From contig NZ_JACHJK010000007.1 in NCBI RefSeq assembly GCF_014203595.1, forward strand, positions 372,001 to 436,000: a stretch of DNA of 64,000 nucleotides, given 5' to 3'. The position numbers and the translations under genes are program-made. This document shows, one piece after another, positions 25,443-34,046 of the stretch. The stretch's first letter is position 1. Each line of letters begins with the position of its first letter. The DNA comes from Streptomyces echinatus (GTDB lineage Bacteria; Actinomycetota; Actinomycetes; Streptomycetales; Streptomycetaceae). A model generated the notes under the pieces. The model did not search any database and was not told the origin of the DNA. It saw only the letters and a program-made list of their open reading frames with translations.

Positions 25443-26075
25443 ATGGCGAGACTTCATCTCTTCGATCTCGACGGCACGTTGCTGCACGGAAGCACCGCGC
25501 CGGTGGAGATTTCGCGCCAGTTGGGCCTGGAGGCCGAGACGGTGGCGCTGGACCGAGCGATCGCGGAAGGCCGGATCGGCCCGCCGGAGTACGCGGCGCG
25601 GGTGTACGACCTGTGGGCCGATCTCACCGAGGCGCATGTGCGGACCGCGTTCGAGGCGGCTCCTTGGCTGGCCCGGATCCGCGAGGTCTGGGCGGAGATC
25701 AGGAACGCGGGCGAATACTGCGCGGTGGTGTCCCTCTCGCCCTCCTTCTTCGTGGAACTACTCCTCGACTGGGGTGCCCACGCGGCCCATGGATCCCGAT
25801 TCCCGGCCGTGCCGTTCACCGAGCCCGTCGATCCGGCCGGGGCACTGAGCGCCGCGGCCAAGGTGATCATCGCGAATCGGCTCTGCGAGGAGTTCGGCGT
25901 GGCGCGAGCGGACTGCGTGGCGTACGGCGACTCGTCTTCGGACAAGGATCTGTTCGCTGCCGTGCCGGTTTCCGTGGCAGTAAATGCCGATGCTCATCTG
26001 GCCGGCCTGGCGACCCACTCCTACACGGGACGGGATCTGTGGGAAGCCTATGAGTTGGTCGGACCGGCGCGCTAG
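25443..26075 (+). CDS. HAD-superfamily phosphatase, SerB-like (HAD-IB)
   Basis: 210 residues. Motif I FDLDGTLLHGST contains the nucleophile Asp8 and the acid Asp10. Motif II is VVSLSPSFF, motif III includes Lys in the AAKVIIANRL region, and motif IV is AYGDSSSDKDLF. This pattern fits the phosphoserine-phosphatase-like IB group, which includes enzymes for small phosphorylated metabolites. A dedicated SerB would normally be longer with an ACT domain, so the substrate is open. Confidence 0.85.
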   Translation: MARLHLFDLDGTLLHGSTAPVEISRQLGLEAETVALDRAIAEGRIGPPEYAARVYDLWADLTEAHVRTAFEAAPWLARIREVWAEIRNAGEYCAVVSLSPSFFVELLLDWGAHAAHGSRFPAVPFTEPVDPAGALSAAAKVIIANRLCEEFGVARADCVAYGDSSSDKDLFAAVPVSVAVNADAHLAGLATHSYTGRDLWEAYELVGPAR

Positions 26076-26082
26076 CGCCGGT

Positions 26083-26565
26083 TCACCCGAGGTCGGGGGC
26101 GTGCATGGCACGTACGCCTTCGATGTTTCCGTCCAGGTAGTGGCGCAGGGACAGCGGGACGAGGTGGACGGAGGCGATGCCGACGCGGGTGAAGGGCACA
26201 CGGACGATCTCGTACTCACCGGCCGGCTCCTCCACTTCCGGGCCATGGCGCAGGGCCGGGTCCATGGACTCCAGTCGGCAGACGAAGAAGTGCTGCACCT
26301 TTACGCCGGTCGCGCCCCCGTCCTCGCCGATGTGCTCCACCGTGTCGACGAAGCACGGCACCACGTCGGTGATCTTCGCGCCGAGCTCCTCGTACACCTC
26401 CCGGTGCAGGGCATCCACGACGGTCGAGTCCCCGGGCTCGACCCCGCCACCGGGGGTGACCCAGTAGGGATCGACCCCGGGCTTGGTCCGCTTGATCAGG
26501 ATCAGGTCGTCACCGTCCAGGAGAACGGCACGGGCGGTGCGCTTGACCACGGGTCGGACGGTCAT
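26083..26565 (-). CDS. NUDIX hydrolase
   Basis: 160 residues; hydrolyses a nucleoside diphosphate linked to another moiety. The Nudix box is complete: GGGVEPGDSTVVDALHREVYEELG carries the REVYEE metal-binding glutamates. KRTARAVLLDGDDLILIKR leads into the fold. Substrate not deducible. ATG at 26565 has GGGAG-like sequence upstream. Convergent with the HAD gene (7-bp gap), with a one-mismatch parS site just upstream. Confidence 0.88.
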   Translation of the reverse strand: MTVRPVVKRTARAVLLDGDDLILIKRTKPGVDPYWVTPGGGVEPGDSTVVDALHREVYEELGAKITDVVPCFVDTVEHIGEDGGATGVKVQHFFVCRLESMDPALRHGPEVEEPAGEYEIVRVPFTRVGIASVHLVPLSLRHYLDGNIEGVRAMHAPDLG

Positions 26566-26586
26566 GGGAGAAATGTGGCCCGGCTG

Positions 26587-26600
26587 GTTCCACGTGAAAC
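26587..26600. promoter_or_regulatory. parS-like site, one mismatch
   Basis: GTTCCACGTGAAAC differs from the consensus at one base. It lies 22 bp upstream of the NUDIX start. Confidence 0.7.
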
Positions 26601-26653
26601 ATCGCAAAGAGCCATGACGTGAACGCAGCGCGTGCACCCCGCTCGGACGGGCG

Positions 26654-27559
26654 TCAGCCCCAGGCCGTGGCAGCCTGCCGGAGCCACTCGTGAGCCCGCG
26701 CCACATGGGGCATGGCGAGCGAGCCGGTCCGTACCACCAGGAAGTAGGTGCGCAGCGGTGGCACGGCCGGGTCGAGCAGGCCGACGATCGTTCCGTGATC
26801 CAGGGACGGAGCACAGAGATAGCGGGGCAGTACCGCCAGCCCCGCCCCGGCGATCGCACAGGAAAGCACGGCCCGCAGGTCGGGGACGATGATCGTGGCC
26901 GTGGCGGCCGGGCGGCAGTCGAAGACGGAGGCCCAGTAGCGCGAGACGAACGGCAGCGACTCGTGGACCTCGACGACGGGCAGGTTCTCCAGGGCCCCTG
27001 CGCCCTTCAGCCACAGGGCGTCCGAACCGATCCGTTCCGCCCACCGCGGGGCCGCGATCAGCACATGCTCCTCGTCGCAGAGCGGAGTGGCGGTGAGCAG
27101 AGCCCCGCGCGGCCGGGCCGTGCTGATGGCCAGATCGTGGTGGCCGCAGGCCAGCCCGTCCAGCACTTCCTCGGCCGTCCCGAAGGAGGCGCGCAGCGCT
27201 AAGCCCTGGCCGTCGTCGCCGGTCAGCCCCGTGAGGGCGGGCAGCGCGAGTTCGGCGGTGAACTCCGGAGGTCCTGCAAGATGCAGCGTCCGCGACGAGG
27301 AATCGTCGTCCAGACCGCTCTCGGCTATCTCCACCAGTGCGTCGAGATGCGGCGCGGCCCTGTGGGCGAGTTCGTCGCCGATCGTCGTCGGGGTCACTCC
27401 GCGCGCCTGACGGAGGAACAAGGGTCTGCCCAGCTGGCGCTCGAGGGTGCGGATCTGCGAGGTGACGGCGGGCTGGGAGAGGCCGAGCAGGGCGGCGGCG
27501 CGGGTGAAGGAGCCGGCCCTGTGCACGGTGACGAAGGTCCGCAGCAAGGCCAGATCCAT
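26654..27559 (-). CDS. LysR-family transcriptional regulator
   Basis: 301 residues. The N-terminal winged helix (MDLALLRTFVTVHRAGSFTRAAALLGLSQPAVTSQIRTLERQLG) and the linker helix are canonical. The effector domain spans about residues 90-295. ATG at 27559 follows GAGGG. There is no divergent partner gene; the upstream neighbour on the same strand is the cystathionine gamma-lyase-like gene, separated by a terminator. Target and co-inducer unknown. Confidence 0.9.
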   Translation of the reverse strand: MDLALLRTFVTVHRAGSFTRAAALLGLSQPAVTSQIRTLERQLGRPLFLRQARGVTPTTIGDELAHRAAPHLDALVEIAESGLDDDSSSRTLHLAGPPEFTAELALPALTGLTGDDGQGLALRASFGTAEEVLDGLACGHHDLAISTARPRGALLTATPLCDEEHVLIAAPRWAERIGSDALWLKGAGALENLPVVEVHESLPFVSRYWASVFDCRPAATATIIVPDLRAVLSCAIAGAGLAVLPRYLCAPSLDHGTIVGLLDPAVPPLRTYFLVVRTGSLAMPHVARAHEWLRQAATAWG

Positions 27560-27637
27560 GGCAAGCCCTCCTCTGTCCCTGCCCTCCTCGCCCTCCTCCG
27601 GCCTCCAGGCAGGCACCAACTATAAATATGTCGATAG

Positions 27638-27676
27638 GACTCTGTCGCTACTGTGATTGGACACTGACACAGAGTC
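27638..27676. promoter_or_regulatory. Inverted repeat in the lysR promoter region
   Basis: GACTCTGT (27638-27645) and ACAGAGTC (27669-27676) form a perfect 8-bp inverted repeat with a 23-base gap. It lies about 80 bp upstream of the LysR start in unusually AT-rich DNA. A candidate autoregulatory site. Confidence 0.35.
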
Positions 27677-27719
27677 AACTAGCCTTGGTCGCGCGGTCTT
27701 TCCCCTGGGAGAAGCTGCA

Positions 27720-27756
27720 GACGGTCCGAGCCACGAGGGGGGAGGCTCGGACCGTC
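27720..27756 (-). terminator. Terminator downstream of the cystathionine gamma-lyase-like gene
   Basis: Perfect 13-bp stem GACGGTCCGAGCC / GGCTCGGACCGTC with an 11-nt loop, starting 33 bases after the stop codon. Confidence 0.8.
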
Positions 27757-27788
27757 CCGAGGCCATCGGAGGGCGGACGCGTCCGCGC

Positions 27789-28937
27789 CTACTCGGCGGA
27801 CTCGTCCAAGGCACGCAGGATGTCGGCCACCAGGTCCTCGGGGTCCTCCGCGCCGACGGACACACGGACGAACCCCTCCGGGACGGCGTCCCCGCCCCAG
27901 CGACGACGGCGTTCGGCCGTGGACCGTACTCCGCCGAAGCTGGTCGCGTCCTCCACCAGACGCAGGGTCTCGAGGAAGCGCTCCGCACGCGCGCGCGTGG
28001 GCAGCGTGAACGACACGACACAGCCGAAGCGCCGCATCTGCTGTGCCGCGATCTTGTGCGAGGGATCGTCGGACAGCCCTGGATAGCGCAGGTCGGATAC
28101 CTCGGGCCGCTGCCGCAGTGCCTCCGCGACGGTGAGGGCGGTGGCGTTCTGCCGGTCGACGCGCAGCTGGAGCGTCGCGATGGACCGGTGGGCGAGCCAG
28201 GCCTCCATGGGCCCGGAGATCGCGCCGACGATCTTGCGCCAGCGGCGTACGGCGGCCATCGCCTCGGCGTCCCGTCCGGCGACGTAGCCCAGCAGGACAT
28301 CGCCGTGTCCGGTGAGCTGCTTGGTGCCGCTGGCCACGGAGAAGTCGGCGCCGAGCTCCAGCGGGCGCTGCCCGAGCGGGGTGGCGAGGGTGTTGTCGAC
28401 GGCCACCAGGGCGCCACGCGCGTGTGCCGCCTCCGTCAGCCGCCGGATGTCGCACACGTCGAGTCCGGGGTTCGACGGGGTCTCTATCCACAGCAGCCGC
28501 GCCCCGTCGAGCAGCTCCAGCTGGGCGTCGCCGCGGGTCGGCGCGGTGCGCACCTCGACGCCGTAGGCCTCCAGCTGGGCGCCGACCATCGGCAGCACCT
28601 GGTAGCCGTCGGAGGGCAGGACGACCGCGTCCCCGGCGCGCAGCTGCGAGAACAGTACGGAGGAGATCGCCGCCATGCCGGAGGCGAAGACCAGTGTCTC
28701 GACGTCCTCCCGCCCGGGGGCCTCCAGCTCGCCGATGGCCCGCTCCAGCAGCGTCCAGGTCGGGTTGTCGTCCCGGCCGTACAGGTACGGTCCCGTCACC
28801 TCGCCGGGCAGGTGGAAGTGGGCCGCGAAGACCGGCCCGGGCAGCGTCGGCTCGTGCTTGACCGGCTCGGGCAGACCCGCCCGCACCGCGCGCGTGCCGT
28901 CGCCGGTGCGGTCCGCGTCCTTCGTGCCCTCGTTCAT
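27789..28937 (-). CDS. Cystathionine gamma-lyase-like PLP enzyme
   Basis: 382-residue Cys/Met-metabolism enzyme, PLP fold type I. YLYGRDDNPTWTLLERAIGELE holds the family Tyr/Arg that bind the PLP phosphate, LVFASGMAAISS the cofactor stacking region, ALVAVDNTLATPLGQRPLELGADFSVASGTKQLTGHGDVLLG the Asp and the catalytic Lys. DATSFGGVRSTAERRRRW lies near the substrate pocket. Members cleave or form cystathionine and related thioethers; gamma-lyase is the usual annotation for this subgroup. Its ATG overlaps the phosphatase stop by four bases (ATGA), indicating coupling. Confidence 0.85.
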   Translation of the reverse strand: MNEGTKDADRTGDGTRAVRAGLPEPVKHEPTLPGPVFAAHFHLPGEVTGPYLYGRDDNPTWTLLERAIGELEAPGREDVETLVFASGMAAISSVLFSQLRAGDAVVLPSDGYQVLPMVGAQLEAYGVEVRTAPTRGDAQLELLDGARLLWIETPSNPGLDVCDIRRLTEAAHARGALVAVDNTLATPLGQRPLELGADFSVASGTKQLTGHGDVLLGYVAGRDAEAMAAVRRWRKIVGAISGPMEAWLAHRSIATLQLRVDRQNATALTVAEALRQRPEVSDLRYPGLSDDPSHKIAAQQMRRFGCVVSFTLPTRARAERFLETLRLVEDATSFGGVRSTAERRRRWGGDAVPEGFVRVSVGAEDPEDLVADILRALDESAE

Positions 28938-29425
28938 GCGGCCCGTCCCTCCAGTTCTTCCCGTACGGCGGCGAGCAGACCGGTGCTCGCCGCCTCCACC
29001 ATCTCAAGGCACTCCTCGAAGCCGTCCCGGCCCCCGTAGTACGGGTCCGGTACGTCGAGGTCCTCGCCGGCGGCGGGGTCGTAGGAGGAGAGCAGACGGA
29101 TCTTGCGGGCGTCCGCCTCGGTGGGTGCCAGCCGCCGCAGGGCCCTGAGATGCCCGGCGTCCAGGGCTATCACCAGGTCGAGCCGGGCGAACCACGACGG
29201 CTGGAACCGGCGGGCGGTGTGCTCGCTGCCGTAGCCGTGCTCCTCCAGGACCGAGACCGTGCGCGGGTCGGCCGGCTCGCCCTCGTGCCAGCCGCCGGTG
29301 CCGGCGCTGTCGGCCACCACCAGGTCCTCCAGCCCGGCCTCCACCACCCGCGCGCGGAAGACGGACTCGGCCATCGGGGAGCGGCAGATGTTGCCGGTGC
29401 ACACGAAGCAGACGCGGTAGATCAT
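28934..29425 (-). CDS. Low-molecular-weight protein tyrosine phosphatase
   Basis: 163 residues. The P-loop CTGNICRS starts at Cys9 (nucleophile) with Arg15, and the general-acid motif is DPYYGG near residue 127. LMW-PTPs dephosphorylate tyrosine on proteins; in Streptomyces the homologue PtpA affects secondary metabolism. I do not claim orthology to PtpA. Upstream partner of the cystathionine gamma-lyase-like gene through an ATGA overlap. It follows the holin-like gene by 7 bp on the same strand. Confidence 0.92.
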   Translation of the reverse strand: MIYRVCFVCTGNICRSPMAESVFRARVVEAGLEDLVVADSAGTGGWHEGEPADPRTVSVLEEHGYGSEHTARRFQPSWFARLDLVIALDAGHLRALRRLAPTEADARKIRLLSSYDPAAGEDLDVPDPYYGGRDGFEECLEMVEAASTGLLAAVREELEGRAA

Positions 29426-29432
29426 GGCGTGC

Positions 29433-29810
29433 TCAGTCCTCGTCCGGCAGAACGACGTGCAGTGCCCAGGAGACGACCGAGACGATCAGACCGCCGAGGA
29501 CGGCCGTCCAGAAGCCCTCCACATGGAAACTCAGGTCGAGCTTGCCGCACACCCAGGAGGTCAGCAGCAGCATCAGCGCGTTCACCACCAGGGTGATCAG
29601 GCCCAGGGTCAGGATGAACAGCGGGAAGGTGAGTACCTTCACGACCGGCTTGACCAACCAGTTCACCAAGCCGAAGATCAGCGCGACGACGATCAGCGTG
29701 CCGGCCTTCTTGGCGGTGCTGTCACCGGTCAGAGTGATCTTGTCGAGCAGCCACACGGCCACTGCCAGGGCGCCCGCGTTGGCGATCGTCTTGACTACGA
29801 AATTCTTCAT
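29433..29810 (-). CDS. Small four-helix membrane protein, phage-holin-IV-like (PF04020 type)
   Basis: 125 residues, almost all membrane-embedded: AGALAVAVWLL, AGTLIVVALIFGLVNWLVKPVVKVL, FPLFILTLGLITLVVNALMLLLTSWV, FWTAVLGGLIVSVVSWALHVVL. The NWLVKPVVKVLTFP and LGLITLVVNALML signatures match the family named after mycobacteriophage holin IV. Chromosomal members are common in actinobacteria and are not evidence of a prophage. Function unknown. ATG at 29810 chosen by hydropathy and homology. Confidence 0.85.
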   Translation of the reverse strand: MKNFVVKTIANAGALAVAVWLLDKITLTGDSTAKKAGTLIVVALIFGLVNWLVKPVVKVLTFPLFILTLGLITLVVNALMLLLTSWVCGKLDLSFHVEGFWTAVLGGLIVSVVSWALHVVLPDED

Positions 29811-29914
29811 GTGTCTGATCGTGGCAGACCTGGACGGGCGCTGACCGGACGGGCGGCGAGCGATGTGACGGCGAGCAGGGAGCGGCGAGCGGTGAGGCGA
29901 GGGCGGCAGCGGCG

Positions 29915-30232
29915 ATGAAGGCATTCCGGCTGGACGAACTGGAGGCGGAACGCGCCGCCAACGAGGGTGCCTACCTGCAGTTCCTGCGCGAGCGGAACAT
30001 GTCGGTCGGTCTGTACGCCCTCAACGCGGGCGAGCACGACCCGCAGAAGCCGCACAACCAGGACGAGGTGTACTTCGTGGTCAGCGGCCGGGCCTCCCTC
30101 ACGGTCGGCCTGGAGACGACCCAGGTGGCGCGGGGCAGCGTCGTGTACGTGCCCGCCGGTGTGGCCCACAAGTTCCACCACATCAGCGAGGACCTCAGGG
30201 TGCTCGTGATGTTCTCTCCGCCCGAGGCGTGA
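29915..30232 (+). CDS. Cupin-domain protein
   Basis: 105-residue single-domain cupin. PQKPHNQDEVYFVVSGRASLTVG is cupin motif 1, with His and Glu as metal ligands. GSVVYVPAGVAHKFHHISEDLRVLVMF is motif 2 with the second His. Small cupins bind a metal and may be isomerases, dioxygenases or ligand sensors; the function cannot be set here. Diverges from the holin-like gene. Confidence 0.87.
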   Translation: MKAFRLDELEAERAANEGAYLQFLRERNMSVGLYALNAGEHDPQKPHNQDEVYFVVSGRASLTVGLETTQVARGSVVYVPAGVAHKFHHISEDLRVLVMFSPPEA

Positions 30233-30376
30233 TCCCGCGACCCGGGATTCCCTAGGGGACGGGTCAGGGGAGGACAAGGGGCCCGAGGCCCCCGCGGAGA
30301 CCCCGCACGGCCCTAGCATCGAGTGCGGAACATCGACAGACGTCGACAACGCACGAGAACGCAAAGGACGAGGGCG

Positions 30377-30589
30377 ATGCGAGAGATCTTCGCGGGGCTG
30401 CCGTGGTGGGTGAAGTGGGTCGCGGTGCCGGTCATCGCCTTGGTCGTGTTCGGCGGCCTGATAGCGAGTGTGGTCGGGTTCGTGATCGGCCTGCTCTTCA
30501 AGGTGCTGGTCTTCGTCGCCCTGGTCGGCGGACTGATCTACGTCGTGCGCAAGTTCACGGGGAACTCCTCTTCGCGCAGCGACTGGTGA
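30377..30589 (+). CDS. Small membrane protein, possibly DUF5326
   Basis: 70 residues with two helices: WVKWVAVPVIALVVFGGLIASVVGFVIGLLFKVLVFVALVGGLIYVVRKF. The tail is Ser/Arg-rich. ATG at 30377 follows GGACGAGGG. Conserved upstream of ssgR in Streptomyces from memory; the DUF number is recalled, not searched. No function known. Confidence 0.72.
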   Translation: MREIFAGLPWWVKWVAVPVIALVVFGGLIASVVGFVIGLLFKVLVFVALVGGLIYVVRKFTGNSSSRSDW

Positions 30590-30786
30590 GGCTTCTGGGA
30601 ACCGGTGCTCGACCACAGGAGGATCGGTTCCCTCGGGGGAGGGAAGTTTTCCCGGGAGCCGTCTGCGCGCGGTGGTGGACGGTTAGAGTCCGGAACTCCC
30701 CACGGGGTTCCGGCGCCGTGGGTGACGCAGCCCCCTCCGTGCTCTTCCCCCGCACGGGCTCCCCCCTCGCCCTTCGGGAGTGACCC

Positions 30787-31755
30787 TTGGCCACGGTTGA
30801 CACCGCACTGGCAGACCCCCACGCACCCGCCGCTCCACGCTCCTGTACTCCCCCGGTCCAGCGACCGGCTCCCCTGGCCGTCCCCGAACAGGTACACGTC
30901 CGCACGGCGGACGTCCCCAAGCCCCCGCGTCCCGCGGCCCTCCCCGGACCACCGCCCTCCGCGGGCCGGCCGGAACCACAGGCCGCCACCGCGTCCACCG
31001 CCCCGCCCACCGCGACGCTCATCGGATCCGTGCAGCGCGCCATGCGCCTGCTGGAGACCGTCGCCGCGCACGTCTACGGCGCCCCCGCCAAGCAACTCGC
31101 CCGGGAGACCGGCCTCGCGCTGCCCACCACGTACCACCTGCTGCGCACCCTGGTGCACGAGGGCTATCTGCGCCGGGAGAAGGGCCTGTTCTTCCTCGGT
31201 GAAGCGGCGGAGCGCCTGAGCCGCAGCGGAGCGCAGCAGAAACGTCGCAGCACGGTGGCCGACACGCTCGCGCACTGGCGCGATTCCATCGGTGTACCGG
31301 TGTACTACGCGCTGTACCGGGACGGCGAGATCGAGGTCATGTGCGTCTCCGACTCCCTTCAGGCGCCCGCGGTCGAGGAGTGGGCGGACTTCCGGGAGAC
31401 CGGCCACGCGCACGCGATCGGTCAGTGTCTGCTCTCGCAGCTGGACGAGGACGCGCGACGCGACCATCTCGCCCGGTATCCCGTGCGCCCCGTCACGCCG
31501 TACTCCGTGCGGGACAACGACGCACTGCTGCGGCGGCTGGCCAGGACGCGGCGGATGGAGCCCGTGGTGGAGCGTCAGGAGTACGCGGTCGGGACGGTCT
31601 GTGCGGCGGTCCCCATCACGGTCGGCACCACCGCGGCCACCGTGGCCATCTCGCTCCCCGCCCACCAGGCCGACCGGTTGATGCCCGCCGCCCGTCGGTT
31701 GCAGGCGGAGATCGGGCGGCATGTGGGGTCCCTTGCACTCTCTATCAGCATCTGA
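30787..31755 (+). CDS. ssgR: SsgR, IclR-type activator of ssgA
   Basis: SsgR activates ssgA and so controls the onset of sporulation-specific division. The IclR winged helix lies at about residues 80-140 (LIGSVQRAMRLLETVAAHVYGAPAKQLARETGLALPTTYHLLRTLVHEGYL) and the effector domain follows. The first 75 residues are a Pro/Ala-rich extension. The TTG at 30787 follows a GGGAG, but a later start that trims the extension is possible. The identification rests on the downstream gene being unmistakable ssgA, 99 bases away. Confidence 0.92.
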   Translation: MATVDTALADPHAPAAPRSCTPPVQRPAPLAVPEQVHVRTADVPKPPRPAALPGPPPSAGRPEPQAATASTAPPTATLIGSVQRAMRLLETVAAHVYGAPAKQLARETGLALPTTYHLLRTLVHEGYLRREKGLFFLGEAAERLSRSGAQQKRRSTVADTLAHWRDSIGVPVYYALYRDGEIEVMCVSDSLQAPAVEEWADFRETGHAHAIGQCLLSQLDEDARRDHLARYPVRPVTPYSVRDNDALLRRLARTRRMEPVVERQEYAVGTVCAAVPITVGTTAATVAISLPAHQADRLMPAARRLQAEIGRHVGSLALSISI

Positions 31756-31854
31756 AAACTTACTCCTTGTGATCTCCTGTGTACTTTCAGCAAGATTTGA
31801 CCACGGTTAGAGGGATCAATCCCGGCCAGTCGATGTCATATGACGGGATAGGCG

Positions 31855-32292
31855 ATGCGCGAGTCCGTACAGGCTGAAGTCATGATGAGCTTTCTCGTGT
31901 CGGAGGAGCTCTCCTTCCGCATCCCGGTGGAGTTGCGTTACGAGACCAGTGATCCCTATGCCGTGCGGCTCACCTTTCATCTGCCCGGCGACGCACCGGT
32001 CACCTGGGCCTTCGGGCGCGAGCTGCTGATCGACGGGGTCGGCCGTCCGTGCGGAGAGGGAGACGTGCGTATCGCCCCGGTCGACCGCGAGGTGCTGGGC
32101 GAGGTGCTGATCAGGCTTCAGGTCGGCTGCGACCAGGCCCTTTTCCGCTCATCGGCGCCTCCGCTCGTGGCCTTCCTCGACCGCACGGACAAGCTCGTCC
32201 CGCTCGGTCAGGAGGGTGCGCTGGCCGACTTCGACGCTCATCTCGACGAGGCTCTGGACCGCATCCTGGCCGAGGAACAGAGCGCCGGCTGA
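31855..32292 (+). CDS. ssgA: SsgA, sporulation-specific cell-division activator
   Basis: Founding member of the SALP family, unique to sporulating actinomycetes. It marks future septum sites and stimulates sporulation septation. MMSFLVSEELSFRIPVELRYETSDPYAVRLTFHLPGDAPVTWAFGRELLIDG matches SsgA closely. The 145-residue form from ATG 31855 (MRESVQAEVMMSF) is used; internal ATGs at residues 10 and 11 would give the shorter form. No promoter motif is obvious in the 99-bp ssgR-ssgA gap, which is relatively AT-rich and should hold the SsgR-dependent promoter. Confidence 0.96.
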   Translation: MRESVQAEVMMSFLVSEELSFRIPVELRYETSDPYAVRLTFHLPGDAPVTWAFGRELLIDGVGRPCGEGDVRIAPVDREVLGEVLIRLQVGCDQALFRSSAPPLVAFLDRTDKLVPLGQEGALADFDAHLDEALDRILAEEQSAG

Positions 32293-32380
32293 AGCGTTGC
32301 CGTACGGGGCGCCGGAGAGAGCCGTGCCGCCCGGAATCGTGCAGGAACGCTTCTTCAGTGGGCGCCCGGCCCCGCCGCCC

Positions 32381-33805
32381 TCACCGCTTCCGGCGCCGGC
32401 CCCGGCCGCCGCGTGCCGGCGCGGTCCGGGCTCCGGCGGGTGCCGGGACAGGCGTGCCGGGCCGGTCGGCCGACACCACCAGCGCGGCCAGCGCCGTGGT
32501 GACCGGGACCGAGGCGACCAGACCGATCGAGCCGACCAATGTGCGCACGATCTCCTCGGCCACCAGCTCACTGTTGGCCACCGTCCCGACGCTGCTCTGG
32601 GCGATCGAGAACAGCAGCAGCAACGGCAGCGCGGCACCGGCATAGGCGAGCACCAGGGTGTTGACCACGGACGCGATGTGGTCGCGGCCGATGCGGATGC
32701 CCGCCCGGTACAGCCCCCGCCAGCCCATGGACGGGTTGGCCTCGTGCAGCTCCCAGACGGCCGACGTCTGGGTCACCGTCACGTCGTCCAGGACGCCGAG
32801 TGAACCGATGATGACTCCCGCCAGCAGCAGGCCGCTCATGTCGATCGACGGATACAGGCCGTGGATCAGGCCGGTGCTGTCGTCCGTGTTGCCGGTCAGC
32901 GCGGCCCAGCCGATGAACAGCGAGCCGAGCACCCCGATCAGCGAGAGCGATATCAGCGTGCCGAGCACCGCCACCGAGGTACGGGCCGACAGGCCATGGC
33001 ACATGTACAGAGCGATCAGCATGATGGCGCTCGACCCGACCACGGCCACCACCAGCGGGTTCGACCCCTGCAGGATCGCCGGCAGGATGAACAGCGTCAG
33101 CACCAGGAAGCTCACTGCCAGCGCGACCAGCGCCATGACGCCGCGCAGCCGGCCCACCAGGACGACGGCCACCGCGAAGATCCCCGCAAGCAGCGCCATC
33201 GGGAACTTCCGGTTCACATCGGTCACCGAGTACTGCAGTTCCCTCGGTGCCGAGGGCTCGTAGGCGACCACCACCTTCTCGCCCTGGTGCAGCTGCCGGG
33301 TCTGGTCCGGCTGCACGATCTCGGTGAACGTACGCCCCTCGTCCTTGCCGGTGTCGACCCGGATGGTCGCCTTCTTGCAGGAGCCGTTGTCCTGTTGCTG
33401 CGCCGAGGTGCCCTCGCCGGTGGAGGTGCCGCCGGCCGGAGGCACACCGGAGGCGTTCACCGACTTGCAGCTGACCTCGACGACCCGGGTGACCGTGGCC
33501 TGCTGGGTCTGCCGGTCGAAGCCGACGCCGGTGCGCTTATGGGACGGAGCGTCGCCCGGCCAGAGCACCACGAGGCCGACGAGGACAGCCGCGGTGAAGG
33601 GGAGCAGGATCGCGGCGATGACCTTGCGCAGGTGCTGCGATACGGGGGCGGCAGGGCCGTGGCTGTGGCTGTGGCCGTGCGCATGACCCGGCCCGGCCTC
33701 ACCCACGCCGCCGTGGGCTTCATGGCCGGGTCCGGTGCCCTGACCCGAGCCGTCTCGGGGGTGGGGCTCGGGCGGCTGGTACGGGTACTGCTCCATCCTG
33801 GTCAC
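32381..33805 (-). CDS. YibE/F-family membrane protein
   Basis: About 474 residues. The cytoplasmic N-terminus is Pro/His-rich (HAHGHSHSHG) and may bind metal. One helix precedes a roughly 130-residue extracytoplasmic domain. Seven or eight further helices carry YibE/F signatures (LRGVMALVALAVSFLVLTLFILPAILQGSNPL, LLLAGVIIGSLGVLDDVTVTQTSAVWEL, IGRDHIASVVNTLVLAYAGAALPLLLL). The family's transport role is unproven. GTG at 33805 is tentative; ATG at 33796 or further upstream is possible. Diverges from the thiC riboswitch region; convergent with ssgA. Confidence 0.83.
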   Translation of the reverse strand: MTRMEQYPYQPPEPHPRDGSGQGTGPGHEAHGGVGEAGPGHAHGHSHSHGPAAPVSQHLRKVIAAILLPFTAAVLVGLVVLWPGDAPSHKRTGVGFDRQTQQATVTRVVEVSCKSVNASGVPPAGGTSTGEGTSAQQQDNGSCKKATIRVDTGKDEGRTFTEIVQPDQTRQLHQGEKVVVAYEPSAPRELQYSVTDVNRKFPMALLAGIFAVAVVLVGRLRGVMALVALAVSFLVLTLFILPAILQGSNPLVVAVVGSSAIMLIALYMCHGLSARTSVAVLGTLISLSLIGVLGSLFIGWAALTGNTDDSTGLIHGLYPSIDMSGLLLAGVIIGSLGVLDDVTVTQTSAVWELHEANPSMGWRGLYRAGIRIGRDHIASVVNTLVLAYAGAALPLLLLFSIAQSSVGTVANSELVAEEIVRTLVGSIGLVASVPVTTALAALVVSADRPGTPVPAPAGARTAPARGGRGRRRKR

Positions 33806-33885
33806 CGCCCGATCATCCCAAGAACGGTGGGGGCCCACTGTTCAGCACGCCACACATGACGCTAGCGTGGAGGCACCTTTGCACA

Positions 33886-34037
33886 CGCGGGAGCTCGGAG
33901 CACCGGGCTGAGAGGACGCTGACCTCCGTAGACGCGATGTTTCACGTGGAACCAACGCTGTTCCGCAGGAAACATCGGCAGACGGAAACCGCTGCGTCGA
34001 CCGCCGAACCTGTTACCGGGTAATGCCGGCGTAGGGA
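33886..34037 (+). promoter_or_regulatory. TPP riboswitch (THI element) controlling thiC
   Basis: The core is present: CTGAGAGG on the 5' side and ACCTG ... CCGGGTAATGCCGGCG-TAGGGA on the 3' side, ending ten bases before the thiC start. The terminal TAGGGAG purines overlap the ribosome-binding site, so TPP binding probably blocks translation. The optional P3 arm is enlarged (GATGTTTC 33936 pairs with GAAACATC 33969; GGAAC 33948 with GTTCC 33960) and encloses a parS-like sequence. Confidence 0.9.
33939..33952. promoter_or_regulatory. parS-like site, one mismatch, inside the TPP riboswitch
   Basis: GTTTCACGTGGAAC differs from the consensus at one base. It lies in the enlarged P3 arm of the thiC riboswitch. 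Confidence 0.65.
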
Positions 34038-34046
34038 GTAGGTCTG

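Noticed and set aside
29433..29810. Prophage remnant because of the holin-like protein
   Set aside because: No lysin, integrase or structural phage genes nearby; this membrane family is a normal chromosomal gene in actinobacteria.
33886..33952. Separate promoter/operator in the thiC leader
   Set aside because: The sequence is explained by the riboswitch aptamer and the parS-like variant.
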